Shown one piece after another: positions 18,526 to 27,836 of a DNA stretch of 64,000 bases (position 1 is its first letter; each line of letters opens with the position of its first letter). Origin of the DNA: Ardenticatenaceae bacterium (GTDB lineage: Bacteria > Chloroflexota > Anaerolineae > Promineifilales > Promineifilaceae); contig JACKCC010000011.1 in NCBI GenBank assembly GCA_020634245.1, forward strand, positions 248,001 through 312,000, in the 5' to 3' direction. The notes under the pieces are model-generated. The model was given only the letters and a program-made list of their open reading frames with translations. It made no database searches and was not told the DNA's origin. Both the position numbers and the translations under genes were made by a program.

Positions 18526-19713
18526 CTAGACTTCACGCTTCCCAATTCGCCGGGCCAACTTCCTGGCCCATTCTCCAGATATAACATCTGGACCAAAATG
18601 TTTCAACGCTCGTTCTCGGCCGGCCGCTCCCATCTTCGCTGCCAGCGCCTTATCTTCTAAAATAGTTAGGAGATCATTGGCCAATCCATCAATGTCATCT
18701 GGTTCTGATAACAACCCCGTTTCCTGGTGAACAACCACCTCCGGTACACTGCCTGAAAGACTGGATACAACCGGAATACCCGTAACCATAGCCCCCAAAA
18801 TAACCAGCGAAGAGGCATCATATTTAATAGGTTGACTGAAAATATCTGACGCGGCAAAGATTCGAGGCAAATCGTCACGATAACCAGCAAAAACAACTTC
18901 ATTTTCGAGATTCAGGTCGGTAACAGTCTGGCGAATTAAAACATCATGGTCAGTACCCGGAGAAGGCAATCCGCATATCAAAAGACGAGCTTCGGGCTTG
19001 TTTTGTTTGACTTTAGCAAAAGCTTTAACCAACCGCACAAAACCTTTGTCTTTATCCAACCGTGCCGCACTCGTAATGATGGGCGTATCTGGCGCAAGCC
19101 CAAACTCATTCCGCAGCCATGCTCTATCGTGCGGGACATTGTATTTTTCAAAATCAATCATATGGTGCATCGTCTCAATATTTTCCGATTTAACACCAAC
19201 GTCCAGGCCTGTTTGCCTTACAAAGTCACAACTCGAAAAAATATGTTTGTTGTTTTTTAGCCGCCAAAAAACAAACCTTCCTAACCACGGCCCGATAAAG
19301 TAGCACACGTGGATGATGTGTTGCACACCTGTAAGCAATGACAGCAGCGATGCCAGGAAAACCTCGTGTCTTTGTTGTGTTGTATAAATCACATCAGGCT
19401 TAATTTCCCTGATTTTTCGCAAACTGAATAAAAGCGACGCCGGATACCTTCTTAACACCATTAAACCGCGCTTCCATTTTGAAGGCTGTGGGATAATTTC
19501 CTGATCGCGCCCAAAATCAAAAAAGAACGCCCGTGATTCAGGTAATGCAAGTTTTTCCTTTTGGCTTTCAAAGTCGACTGTTGATCTTTGCCAGATAAAG
19601 TATGTTTCTACCAAGTTGGGATCTACATTTTTTGCTAACCGTCGATGAACAGTATATTCGTTTGCGTCCTCGCGGGTTGCATGTAAAAAAAGTACCTTTA
19701 TTGGATGAGCCAT
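18526..19713 (-). CDS. Family 4 glycosyltransferase
   Basis: A 395-aa GT-B protein. The Rossmann-like C-domain begins at ITSAARLDKDKGFVRLVKAF, and the nucleotide-sugar site is SSLVILGAMVTGIPVVSSLSGSVPEVV. The first Glu of the usual EX7E is replaced here (the segment reads DASSLVILGAM), which is tolerated in part of the family. The N-domain (VLFLHATREDANEYTVHRRL) is typical for enzymes acting on lipid-linked glycans. It belongs to the polysaccharide locus. Confidence 0.92.
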   Translation of the reverse strand: MAHPIKVLFLHATREDANEYTVHRRLAKNVDPNLVETYFIWQRSTVDFESQKEKLALPESRAFFFDFGRDQEIIPQPSKWKRGLMVLRRYPASLLFSLRKIREIKPDVIYTTQQRHEVFLASLLSLLTGVQHIIHVCYFIGPWLGRFVFWRLKNNKHIFSSCDFVRQTGLDVGVKSENIETMHHMIDFEKYNVPHDRAWLRNEFGLAPDTPIITSAARLDKDKGFVRLVKAFAKVKQNKPEARLLICGLPSPGTDHDVLIRQTVTDLNLENEVVFAGYRDDLPRIFAASDIFSQPIKYDASSLVILGAMVTGIPVVSSLSGSVPEVVVHQETGLLSEPDDIDGLANDLLTILEDKALAAKMGAAGRERALKHFGPDVISGEWARKLARRIGKREV

Positions 19714-20290
19714 TTAAAACTCCTAAAAATATGTCACTTGATAAAAGATAACGACTGATTAAGGTCAGGTAAGCCACAAAAAGATAATTGCCCAAAATGC
19801 GCAGCTTCTTTGTGGTTTGCTCAGGGAAAACAGGAGAATTATTGTTTTCTAAATTCAAGTGATTTCCTGTTTTCACCTCACTTACTGCCTCAGTTCAAAT
19901 TATTTACGGCAGGCACGAAAAATATTTCGCTTCACATGGTGAAGTTATAAAATACCAGGTTTGATCAATTTTCATTTAACTAAAAAACAAAAGTAAGACA
20001 GAGAAATCTGGCAAAAATCTGAACTTGTTTCCGAAGCGGCACACAAAAAACTTATACCAGTATCTACAACGACTTGATATGAAATATCTGAGCCGTTCTA
20101 CGTTGGTCTCTCAGGTAAAATGGGTGGCTTGCCTTCGCACATCCCGAATCAACCCCTATTTTGCCTAATCAACTGCAAGAATTAGCTAAATCAATTGACC
20201 GAAAGCAGTATATTGTCTGGCTCTTACAATAAAACTTTCAAAACTCGGCCTAACTCAAACCAAATTCCAAAATAGACCGGAGTCACTCGT
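19714..20290. other. Long AT-rich intergenic region
   Basis: No convincing gene is seen in this 577-bp stretch. A short plus-strand frame beginning near 20080 breaks down after about 30 codons and could be a gene remnant. The promoter for the minus-strand GT4 gene (start 19713) should lie here. Confidence 0.45.
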
Positions 20291-22648
20291 CTAATCTTCT
20301 AATGACAAGACATACAAATTGATTGAATAGGGCGGCAATAATACGGATTCGGTATTGAGGTCTATTGTTTCTGACACAATTTCATCCAGATTGTCAGCAT
20401 CATAGCGGTAGAGTGTTACGGATTGTGGTCGGGGGAAGTTTTCAATTTGAAAACGTGTCGCTACAGGCAAGTCCGGGTCTTTATTGATAAGCATAATGTA
20501 TAGGCTTCCGGTTTCGCTGTCCAACGCAGAATAAACACTGACCAAATCCTGATTTTCTGATGTAGACCATACGGCCGTATCACCAAACTTCCCATTCTGA
20601 CCATCATAGTTTCTGAACATACGGAAAGCATAAGCCAGGGGAGAATCTACGTCAGGACTTTCCCATAACGTAGCCAGGTCCACACCTTCCCTGCCAAAAA
20701 TGCCGAGCACATCTGCCTGGGTCAGCGCACCATTAATATCATCGGCAGCGCCCCAATTATATTCAGAAATGGCGATTTTTGTTTCCGGATAATAGGTGTC
20801 TACCCATTCACGCATACGCGGGATAAGTTGTACCGGTTCATCAATCCAGCTCTCATCAACATACGTTGGATCCCACAATGAACGCGTGGAACGCAACCGG
20901 AGCGCCTGGTTGGCCGCGTCACCAACGGGCTGCAAGGCAATCCCATCAGCTTGTGGATAATAGTGTAGATCGAAATAGTCTAGCAATCTTGTACCATTGG
21001 TTTCTTCGTAGGCATTTAATTCCTGCAAATACCAGGCGACAAGCGGCAAATCTTCGTGCTCTGATTGATCTGGCGGATTACGCCAGTAGTTTTCGCCAGA
21101 GGCCACATCAATACCTGAATAGAAGTAGGCCGTCCAGCCCCACAGCACAGGACCAAGCACCTGAGCAGTGGGATCGGTCTCTTTGATAAGAGCCGCGTAT
21201 TGTTCTGTACGGTTCAACAGCTCATCGTAACCCACCGGTTCCGGGTGAATATCACGATGGGTCACATTCCACAAAGTTGGCTCGTTATCCAAACTGTAGA
21301 ATTTAACGCCACCATCATCTGCCTGGCCAAATTCGCGCTGCAAGTAATCCAGCCACTGCTGTGTAAAATTCTCGCCTACGGCCAGACTGGTATCGGTAGC
21401 CACAGTATCGGTTATTAAGGTTCCGTCTGGCCTGATGCCATTGCCGCAATCTTCATTGTCTGGGGCGACTTCGGCTTGCTCGCCATATTTTTCTACACTG
21501 AAACCGCAGTTAATCTCGCGGTTTTTTGCCGTCCAACCAATGATGGGAATTGTGAGAATGGTTTCTGCGTCGATTCCTTGATTAGCGGCAATGAAGCCAT
21601 CTGATGCCGAACCCGCCGGCAGCGCATCCGGGTTTTCATTTTCGTTGGGCGTGTTCATGAAGTACCAGTCTGCGCCACGATTTGTCGCATCAATTTGCCA
21701 GTTGTAGCGTGTTGTCGCGTTACCGCCCCAACGGTTAACCGGTATTTGTAGTTCCTGGACGAGGTCTGGGCTGGCAAAGTTCATGCCGTAAATCAGGGGG
21801 CTGATTGGACGCACATCGCGCTCGGCGTCTACGGCAATGAGTAAGGGGCTTTCTGTTGCTGTTTCTACGCCGCTGAGTGGGTCTAGTGTAATGATATTTA
21901 CGTCGTCAACATAGAACGGCCGTATCAAATCCGCATCGTTTTTGATGTACAAGCCGGTAACATATTCATAAACAGGGTCGAATTCCCGGTCATCCAGCCA
22001 CAGCTCAACCAACACCCACGTCTCAGCCGGAATGTCGCGATTGATATTAAGATAGTACAACCGCGTTTCCGAAAAAGGGGGAAGATCATCGGGTGAGGGA
22101 ACAGAGTCGTCCCCTGATGCCCAGTAAGGGTATTGATTACTGCCGGTAACCGTCACCGCCAGATCATCTGTCTCTATAATATCTTCACCGCTGTAGAGCC
22201 AAAAACTAATACCCAACACCTCATCTCTGGAATAGGCACGGTTGGCATCTTCTTTAACGGTAAAGTAAAGACCAGCCTCCTCTTTTTTAGGCGTTACTTT
22301 GATGGAGTTGGTTCCGCTGTGTGCCACATCTGACACAATCTCGTAATCCAAATCCCAACTTATGTCAAGCGACCAGTTCGGGGCCAGTTCATCTGAAAAT
22401 ACCGGGAGTTCCTTTGCATTTTCGTAGGCATCAACTCGTGGTGGCGCGGAAACAGGTTCTTCTCGAGTGGGACGGGGTGTCGAGGTGGGTTGTGGCTCGG
22501 CGGTTGGTCCGTGACTGAATAATGGGTGTAATGTGGGGGTTGAAACAGGCTCTATGGTTACTTCAGGGTCTGCCGTGTCTTGTCTGCAGCTAATGAGGAG
22601 AGACAGAAGAACAACTCCCAACGCAAACAATTGTCTAGCTTGTTTCAT
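20291..22648 (-). CDS. GH44-like glycoside hydrolase lipoprotein
   Basis: The 785-aa product has a lipoprotein signal (LFALGVVLLSLLISC), a Thr/Pro linker, a carbohydrate-binding-like N-module (about 60-260) and a GH44-type catalytic barrel: RPISPLIYGMNFASPDL, NRWGGNATTRYNW, the acid/base Glu in SLDNEPTLWNVTH and the nucleophile Glu in IAISEYNWGAADD. GH44 enzymes cleave beta-glucans and xyloglucan. In a polysaccharide locus it may trim or release the polymer. I choose ATG 22648 because it gives the lipobox; the longer frame from 22699 overlaps the upstream GT4 gene, which stops 10 bp before this start. Confidence 0.88.
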   Translation of the reverse strand: MKQARQLFALGVVLLSLLISCRQDTADPEVTIEPVSTPTLHPLFSHGPTAEPQPTSTPRPTREEPVSAPPRVDAYENAKELPVFSDELAPNWSLDISWDLDYEIVSDVAHSGTNSIKVTPKKEEAGLYFTVKEDANRAYSRDEVLGISFWLYSGEDIIETDDLAVTVTGSNQYPYWASGDDSVPSPDDLPPFSETRLYYLNINRDIPAETWVLVELWLDDREFDPVYEYVTGLYIKNDADLIRPFYVDDVNIITLDPLSGVETATESPLLIAVDAERDVRPISPLIYGMNFASPDLVQELQIPVNRWGGNATTRYNWQIDATNRGADWYFMNTPNENENPDALPAGSASDGFIAANQGIDAETILTIPIIGWTAKNREINCGFSVEKYGEQAEVAPDNEDCGNGIRPDGTLITDTVATDTSLAVGENFTQQWLDYLQREFGQADDGGVKFYSLDNEPTLWNVTHRDIHPEPVGYDELLNRTEQYAALIKETDPTAQVLGPVLWGWTAYFYSGIDVASGENYWRNPPDQSEHEDLPLVAWYLQELNAYEETNGTRLLDYFDLHYYPQADGIALQPVGDAANQALRLRSTRSLWDPTYVDESWIDEPVQLIPRMREWVDTYYPETKIAISEYNWGAADDINGALTQADVLGIFGREGVDLATLWESPDVDSPLAYAFRMFRNYDGQNGKFGDTAVWSTSENQDLVSVYSALDSETGSLYIMLINKDPDLPVATRFQIENFPRPQSVTLYRYDADNLDEIVSETIDLNTESVLLPPYSINLYVLSLED

Positions 22649-22658
22649 GTGAGTTCTC

Positions 22659-23732
22659 TTATGCAGCTTCTTGCAATATCTCGCTGATGAGTTGGGCATT
22701 TATTTGGGCGTTGAATAGTTGCTCGGTTCGTTTTCTGGCTTCACGCCCAAATTGCTGCCTTTTTTCAGTGTCTTCAGCCATTTCTAATAAATAGTTTGTC
22801 AGTGATGATGTATCACCGGGGTTTATAACAAATCCCGTTTGGTTATGTTTTACAATATCGGTCAGGCCGCCAACGGCCGTTCCAATTACAGGTAGTCCCA
22901 TTGCGCTCGCTTCTACGGCCGCAATACCAAAGGCTTCGGCATTCGTAGGCAAGACAAATATATCACAAGTCTGGCACAATTTTATTAACTGCGGTGAATT
23001 TGGTGTCATGTCATTGTAGACGTGAATGTTTTTTTGCGCAGGAATCTCAGAACGGGTGACCAATACCAGTTCAGCAATGCCATCTGGTAAATTCTCAAAT
23101 GCCTTTACCAAAATCTCGCCACCTTTGCGGTAAAAATCGCCGCCAATAAATAATATCCTCATTGGGCCGTCTGATTGCTCTTTATTGAAGTACTGCCAGA
23201 CACTCAAATCTACACCAGGCGGTATAACTGTGATTTTGTGCTCAGGAACAGCGTAATCATTAATAAGTGAGTCTTTTACCCAATTTGACCAGGGAATGAT
23301 CCGGTAAGCACCCTGAAACAATTCCCGGTTGACGCGGTGTTTGTATTGGGCAATGAACGAAATAGTATCGGGTTGATGTCCGTAGTGTTCGCCCATGCTG
23401 TCGTATTGAATAGGTGTAATATCAGTGCAAAGGATATACGGCCGTTTTATTCCCCGCCTGCCAACCAAAGCCGCCGGAACTTGCGTGTTAAAAAAGGCAA
23501 CATCTCCTTTACCATTAGCCAGTCCTTGCTTGACCTGGGAACGCCCTACCAGTGAACCGCGAATACTACTTGGCACAATCGGCCATGACTGCCAGAAATT
23601 TGCCGGGTCAAAATAAGATATTTCAACCCAGTTAGCAGCAATGCGGCTGTCATCATCCATGAACTTGCGGAGGTTATTATAAAACGTACGATGACCAATT
23701 TGCTGTTCCATTAAAAAAGTTACATTGATCAT
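22659..23732 (-). CDS. Family 4 glycosyltransferase (paralogue of the 16.6-kb gene)
   Basis: The 357-aa GT-B protein has ITVIPPGVD, MRILFIGGDFYRKGGEILVKAF and EAFGIAAVEASAMGLPVIGTAVGG (EX7E intact). The N-domain begins MINVTFLMEQQIGHRTFYNN and shares several unusual segments with the protein at 16612-17724. I prefer ATG 23732, preceded by TTAGGAAATTAACG, over TTG 23759. It probably adds one sugar of the repeat unit at the cytosolic side. Confidence 0.92.
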   Translation of the reverse strand: MINVTFLMEQQIGHRTFYNNLRKFMDDDSRIAANWVEISYFDPANFWQSWPIVPSSIRGSLVGRSQVKQGLANGKGDVAFFNTQVPAALVGRRGIKRPYILCTDITPIQYDSMGEHYGHQPDTISFIAQYKHRVNRELFQGAYRIIPWSNWVKDSLINDYAVPEHKITVIPPGVDLSVWQYFNKEQSDGPMRILFIGGDFYRKGGEILVKAFENLPDGIAELVLVTRSEIPAQKNIHVYNDMTPNSPQLIKLCQTCDIFVLPTNAEAFGIAAVEASAMGLPVIGTAVGGLTDIVKHNQTGFVINPGDTSSLTNYLLEMAEDTEKRQQFGREARKRTEQLFNAQINAQLISEILQEAA

Positions 23733-23768
23733 CGTTAATTTCCTAAGGCTACCCAACAATTTATCCGA

Positions 23769-24749
23769 CTAACCCGCATTAAAAACACCTTTCCAAAACA
23801 GCCGCCGACCACCAAGTTCATCCGATACACCTTGATAGTATCTTAAATTAAATATACCACTATAAATTAATTGCGAAACCCTCTCTAAGGAAGCATCGTC
23901 AACCATCTCGGCAAATTTTTTCAATCCTTTAATAGTCCATTCCGTCAAAGTGGGTCTATCTAGACAAAACAGGCTAATGAGAATAACGATAATGTTACGA
24001 TACCGAAATTCACGAAACAGTTGCGGTAAAAGCCAGCTTTGATTCTTGTCACGCGAAAAAATGACGTCGTTACGGCCGTAAACATACGGCGTCGTTATCC
24101 ACGAAGAAAAACTGCGTTCAGCATAATGATAACCAATCGCATCCGGGTGATAAAAAAAGCACAGCCCCATATCACTCAAACGGTAAGCCAGCTCAACATC
24201 TTCAGCACGGCGGAAAGAGGGATCAAATCCCCCGGCCGCTCTAACATCCGTCAACCTGAGTGACGCATTCCCCGTATAAAATTGCCTGGCGGTGGGGTCC
24301 CATTTACCACTTGTCATCGCATCATACTGCTTGGTCAACTGCGCCTGCTCCCACTTTACCCAAGGCCACATTACAAAATCAGATGGAGTTAACATGGGTC
24401 CAATAACCACAACATTGTCCCGTTCCTGGTGAATCCGCATGTGCTCTTCCAGCAAACAGGGATCAGGAACAACATCATCATCCAGAAAGAGAACAATTGA
24501 CGCGGTTGCTTCAGCAATCCCACGATTTCGTACGACAGCCACACCCTGGTTTTCCTGAAAAACAGGCCGCAAGTTCAATGGCGTTTCGATTTCCTGTAAA
24601 AATTCATCCGTCCCGTCTGTTGAGCCATCAGAAATCACGATTACTTCAAATAAATCGTGCGGATAAGTTTGTGCTTCCAATGCTCTAATAACTTGTCTTA
24701 AACGATCAAGTCTATTAAACGTAGGTACAACAACCGATAATTCGAGCAT
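23769..24749 (-). CDS. Family 2 glycosyltransferase
   Basis: The 326-aa GT-A protein begins LELSVVVPTFNRLDRLRQVI; the nucleotide site is SDGSTDGTDEFL, the metal-binding DXD is LFLDDDVVPDP and the acceptor region is RRAEDVELAYRL. It is soluble or peripheral, with one weak hydrophobic stretch near the C-terminus. It sits between the GT4 gene and the acyltransferase gene on the same strand and should add a sugar to the lipid-linked repeat. Confidence 0.93.
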   Translation of the reverse strand: MLELSVVVPTFNRLDRLRQVIRALEAQTYPHDLFEVIVISDGSTDGTDEFLQEIETPLNLRPVFQENQGVAVVRNRGIAEATASIVLFLDDDVVPDPCLLEEHMRIHQERDNVVVIGPMLTPSDFVMWPWVKWEQAQLTKQYDAMTSGKWDPTARQFYTGNASLRLTDVRAAGGFDPSFRRAEDVELAYRLSDMGLCFFYHPDAIGYHYAERSFSSWITTPYVYGRNDVIFSRDKNQSWLLPQLFREFRYRNIIVILISLFCLDRPTLTEWTIKGLKKFAEMVDDASLERVSQLIYSGIFNLRYYQGVSDELGGRRLFWKGVFNAG

Positions 24750-24924
24750 AATTATTTAATTCTCAAGAAGAAATTGGGAGCCAATAAACTGCCAAAAGTT
24801 CTTGAACACAGCATTGGGCAATTTATTAGCCGTTTTCTTTAGATAACCATCCTGATCAAGCCCAATATTTCTTCGTCAATTTTTGAACTTAAGATTCAGC
24901 TCCAACTCAAATCCCCTAAAAATT

Positions 24925-25452
24925 TCACAATTCCCTTACTACTCTTGCAGGCATTCCAACAGCCAGGCTTCTGGGGGGAATGTTTTTTGTCACAATACTG
25001 CCAGCGCCAATCACACTACCTGCGCCAATCGTAACGCCTCTAAGTACAATCACTCGTGCGCCCAGCCAAACATTTTCTTCTAAAACAATAGGGAGTGATT
25101 CTGGCAGTTCTTTGCGTCTTTCCGGCTCAAGGCGGTGGAAATCATTATCCATCAGAATACAATATGTTCCGATATTGCATTCTTTGCCGATTTCAACGTA
25201 CTTTAAGGCTCCGATAGATGTCCCATAATTGATAAAAGCACCTGCCCCAATTTTTAATGTGCCGCCAGGGCCGGTGGCCAGTTCCATGGCGGCCACTTTG
25301 GAGTTAAGACGTACCCGCTCCTCAATTATGAGTCGTCCCAAATTGCTTATGACTGGTTTGCCCCATAAACGTACTTTTGGGCCTAATGATTCAGCGCTTC
25401 GCAAATACCTGTATGCATTAAGTACTGCATAAATATCTCTAAAAAGGTCCAT
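24925..25452 (-). CDS. Hexapeptide-repeat acyltransferase (WcaF/Maa-like)
   Basis: A 175-aa left-handed beta-helix protein with hexapeptide turns (KIGAGAFINYGTSIGALKYVEIG, then ARVIVLRGVTIGAGSVIGAGSIVTKNIPP) and the SLAVGMPARVVREL ending typical of O-acetyltransferases that use acetyl-CoA. The catalytic-type His may be in DNDFHRLEPE. It probably acetylates a sugar of the polymer or, with the DegT aminotransferase upstream, an amino sugar nucleotide. Confidence 0.9.
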   Translation of the reverse strand: MDLFRDIYAVLNAYRYLRSAESLGPKVRLWGKPVISNLGRLIIEERVRLNSKVAAMELATGPGGTLKIGAGAFINYGTSIGALKYVEIGKECNIGTYCILMDNDFHRLEPERRKELPESLPIVLEENVWLGARVIVLRGVTIGAGSVIGAGSIVTKNIPPRSLAVGMPARVVREL

Positions 25453-25629
25453 TTTGTCGTTCAGATGAAGGGATTTTGAAAGTCAATTCCCTGGTCATTT
25501 TTGTTTTTGATTGACCGGGAACAGTTTTGCTATATTCCCTGTTGAATGTTTTGTGCCAATGTTCTGAGCTTAAGCTTGTACTAGATATACCTGATACAAG
25601 CTCAATAATGATCATTGGGTTTGTTGTTT

Positions 25630-26787
25630 TTAGCTGCTCAGGCCAGCATGCCAGTTCAGGATATGTTGAGCAACTTCTTCAATGTCTTCGCCAGCAAGCT
25701 CAGGATAAACCGGTAAGTTCATAATATAATTTACCAGTTTTTCGGTGATGTCTAGTTTTCTGATGATGGGAATACGGCCGTTATACGCCGGCTGCTGATG
25801 AATGGGCATGGGATACAAAATTTGGGTTCCGATCCCTCTTTCATGCAAATATTGTCTTAAATCATCGCGTTGGGCCGGTTCGGCCGTTTTCAGGATGTAT
25901 TGATGGTAAACGTGCCTGGCACCGGTCAGGGGAATCGGTAAAGACAATGTCGTTTCCTTCAGAAGCGTATTGTATCTATCGGCCCATTTTACGCGCCCGT
26001 CATTATCTTGATCCAGATATTGCAGTTTAACCCGCAAAATAGCCGCCTGGATCGGATCCAGGCGGGAATTAAGGCCAGGGATTAAGCTGATATAGCGTTC
26101 TTCCCAGCCATATTGTCTAATCAAGCGGACATTGTGTGCCAGTTCATCATTGTTGGTACAGATAACGCCGGCATCGCCAAATGCACCCAGGTTTTTTGTC
26201 GGGTAGAGGCTGAATGCGGCAATGTCTCCCCAGGTGCCGACTTTACGGCCGTTCAACGTCGCGCCATGAGCCTGGGCACAATCTTCAATGACAAACAAAT
26301 TATGCTTTTGGGCAATTGCCAGGATAGCAGGCATATCCGCCGGATGCCCGTACAAATGAACAGGGATGATTGCTTTGGCCTCACCATAATGGTCAGGAGC
26401 CGCCACAACCTGGTTTACGACATCCTCCAAACAATTCGGGTCAATGGTAAAGGTAACCGGATCAACATCAACCAGAATCGGAACTGCGCCGCACCTTTCT
26501 ACGGCAGCAACTGTGGCAACGGCCGTATTGGAAACCGTAAACACCGCATCTCCTGAGCCTACACCACAGGCACGAAGCGACAGCTCCAGCGCGTCCGTTC
26601 CATTGGCGACACCCATACAATGAGCCACTTCATTCCAGGCAGCGTACTCTCGCTCAAACGCCTCCACTTCCTGCCCCAAAATATACCAACCGCTGTCCAA
26701 AACTCGGGCAACGGCCGTGTCAATTTCATCCTTGTGCGCCACATAACTGGCATGAGGATTAGCCGGCACAATCTTTAACGACGTCAT
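25630..26787 (-). CDS. DegT/DnrJ/EryC1/StrS-family sugar aminotransferase
   Basis: The 385-aa PLP enzyme converts a keto-sugar nucleotide into an amino sugar. VANGTDALELSLRA binds the cofactor phosphate, VIEDCAQAHGA carries the PLP-contacting Asp, and K198 in FSLYPTKNLGAFGDAG is the Schiff-base lysine. Length and motifs are standard. The nearby SDR enzyme and acyltransferase would make an acylated amino sugar pathway plausible, but the exact sugar is not determined by sequence. The gene start is 48 bp downstream of the SDR gene. Confidence 0.95.
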   Translation of the reverse strand: MTSLKIVPANPHASYVAHKDEIDTAVARVLDSGWYILGQEVEAFEREYAAWNEVAHCMGVANGTDALELSLRACGVGSGDAVFTVSNTAVATVAAVERCGAVPILVDVDPVTFTIDPNCLEDVVNQVVAAPDHYGEAKAIIPVHLYGHPADMPAILAIAQKHNLFVIEDCAQAHGATLNGRKVGTWGDIAAFSLYPTKNLGAFGDAGVICTNNDELAHNVRLIRQYGWEERYISLIPGLNSRLDPIQAAILRVKLQYLDQDNDGRVKWADRYNTLLKETTLSLPIPLTGARHVYHQYILKTAEPAQRDDLRQYLHERGIGTQILYPMPIHQQPAYNGRIPIIRKLDITEKLVNYIMNLPVYPELAGEDIEEVAQHILNWHAGLSS

Positions 26788-26835
26788 ATATACATCCCTC
26801 TCAATTAAAGTCTACGAAAACAATACCGCATGAAA

Positions 26836-27819
26836 CTAAAGATAATGTTTAAGATGTTCACGATAAAATTGAATCGACTCCCGCAGTCCATCCCGCAAAG
26901 AAGTCTTAGGCTTCCATCCCAAACTCGACGTTATATATTTATAATCCGAATAATAATCGCCAATATCGATCTTCTTACGCTCAGGGGGAAATTCCCGCAT
27001 AATATATTTCCCATCACCACTCATTTCAACTACTAAATCTGCCAGGTCTCGCAAGCTGATAACATTCTCATCCCCCAAATTAAAAATCTTTCCATTTGCT
27101 TCTTCAGACATAGCTGCCATCAAAAACGCATCAACAGCATCATCAACATAAGAAAAATCGCGTAACTGTTCCCCACCCCAAACCTCAAAAGGTCTACCTT
27201 CAACAGCCAGACGAATCCAAATCCCCAAAAATGTTTGTCTGGAATCCTTGATACGCATACGTGGTCCATACGTATTCGTCAACCGCAGCGCACAAGCCTG
27301 AATGCCATACACGTTATTATAAAGAATGTGATACCACTCCCCCGCCATCTTGTTAATACCATTCACATCAACCGGCCGCAGCATATGCTTTTCATCAACC
27401 GGCAAATAATCGGGACGGCCGTAAATCTGGCGCGTACTGGCAAAAACAACCTTAATATCCGGGTTATAATGTCGGCAAGTCTCCAAAATCGAAAGCTGCG
27501 AATGACTGTTAATCTCCAAATCTGTAAACGGGTCCGTCATAGAATCCATATGACTCGTCTGCCCGGCCAGATTAAACAAATATTCCTGATCCTGGATCAA
27601 ATAACGCATACTATGCACATCACGCACATCAGAAATATTAATCTTCACCTTATCACGAAAATCATAAACATTAAAAAGATTCCCCCCATACTCAGGAATC
27701 AAACTATCCACCAAAGTCACATTAGCGCCCATAGAAACCAGCCGTCGGGCCAGATTAGAGCCAATAAACCCAAGACCACCGGTAATCAAAACATTGCTGT
27801 CCTTATAATACTGTTCCAT
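26836..27819 (-). CDS. Extended SDR nucleotide-sugar epimerase/dehydratase
   Basis: The 327-aa protein binds NAD(P) through GGLGFIGSNLARR (residues 14-20 carry the GxxGxxG). The substrate loop has ASTRQIYG and LTNTYGPRM. The YxxxK catalytic pair is atypical: the segment reads VNGINKMAGEW, keeping Lys but with Asn where Tyr is expected. It also has the WGGEQLRDFSYVDDAV motif of this family. It probably acts on a nucleotide sugar used by the DegT aminotransferase. Whether the Asn is tolerated or the enzyme has another role is open. Confidence 0.9.
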   Translation of the reverse strand: MEQYYKDSNVLITGGLGFIGSNLARRLVSMGANVTLVDSLIPEYGGNLFNVYDFRDKVKINISDVRDVHSMRYLIQDQEYLFNLAGQTSHMDSMTDPFTDLEINSHSQLSILETCRHYNPDIKVVFASTRQIYGRPDYLPVDEKHMLRPVDVNGINKMAGEWYHILYNNVYGIQACALRLTNTYGPRMRIKDSRQTFLGIWIRLAVEGRPFEVWGGEQLRDFSYVDDAVDAFLMAAMSEEANGKIFNLGDENVISLRDLADLVVEMSGDGKYIMREFPPERKKIDIGDYYSDYKYITSSLGWKPKTSLRDGLRESIQFYREHLKHYL

Positions 27820-27836
27820 GAGACCCTGCCTTTCAC

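Noticed and set aside
20080..20280. Short plus-strand gene in the 577-bp gap
   Set aside because: The frame is broken by stops after about 30 codons and no homologue is recognised; at most a remnant.
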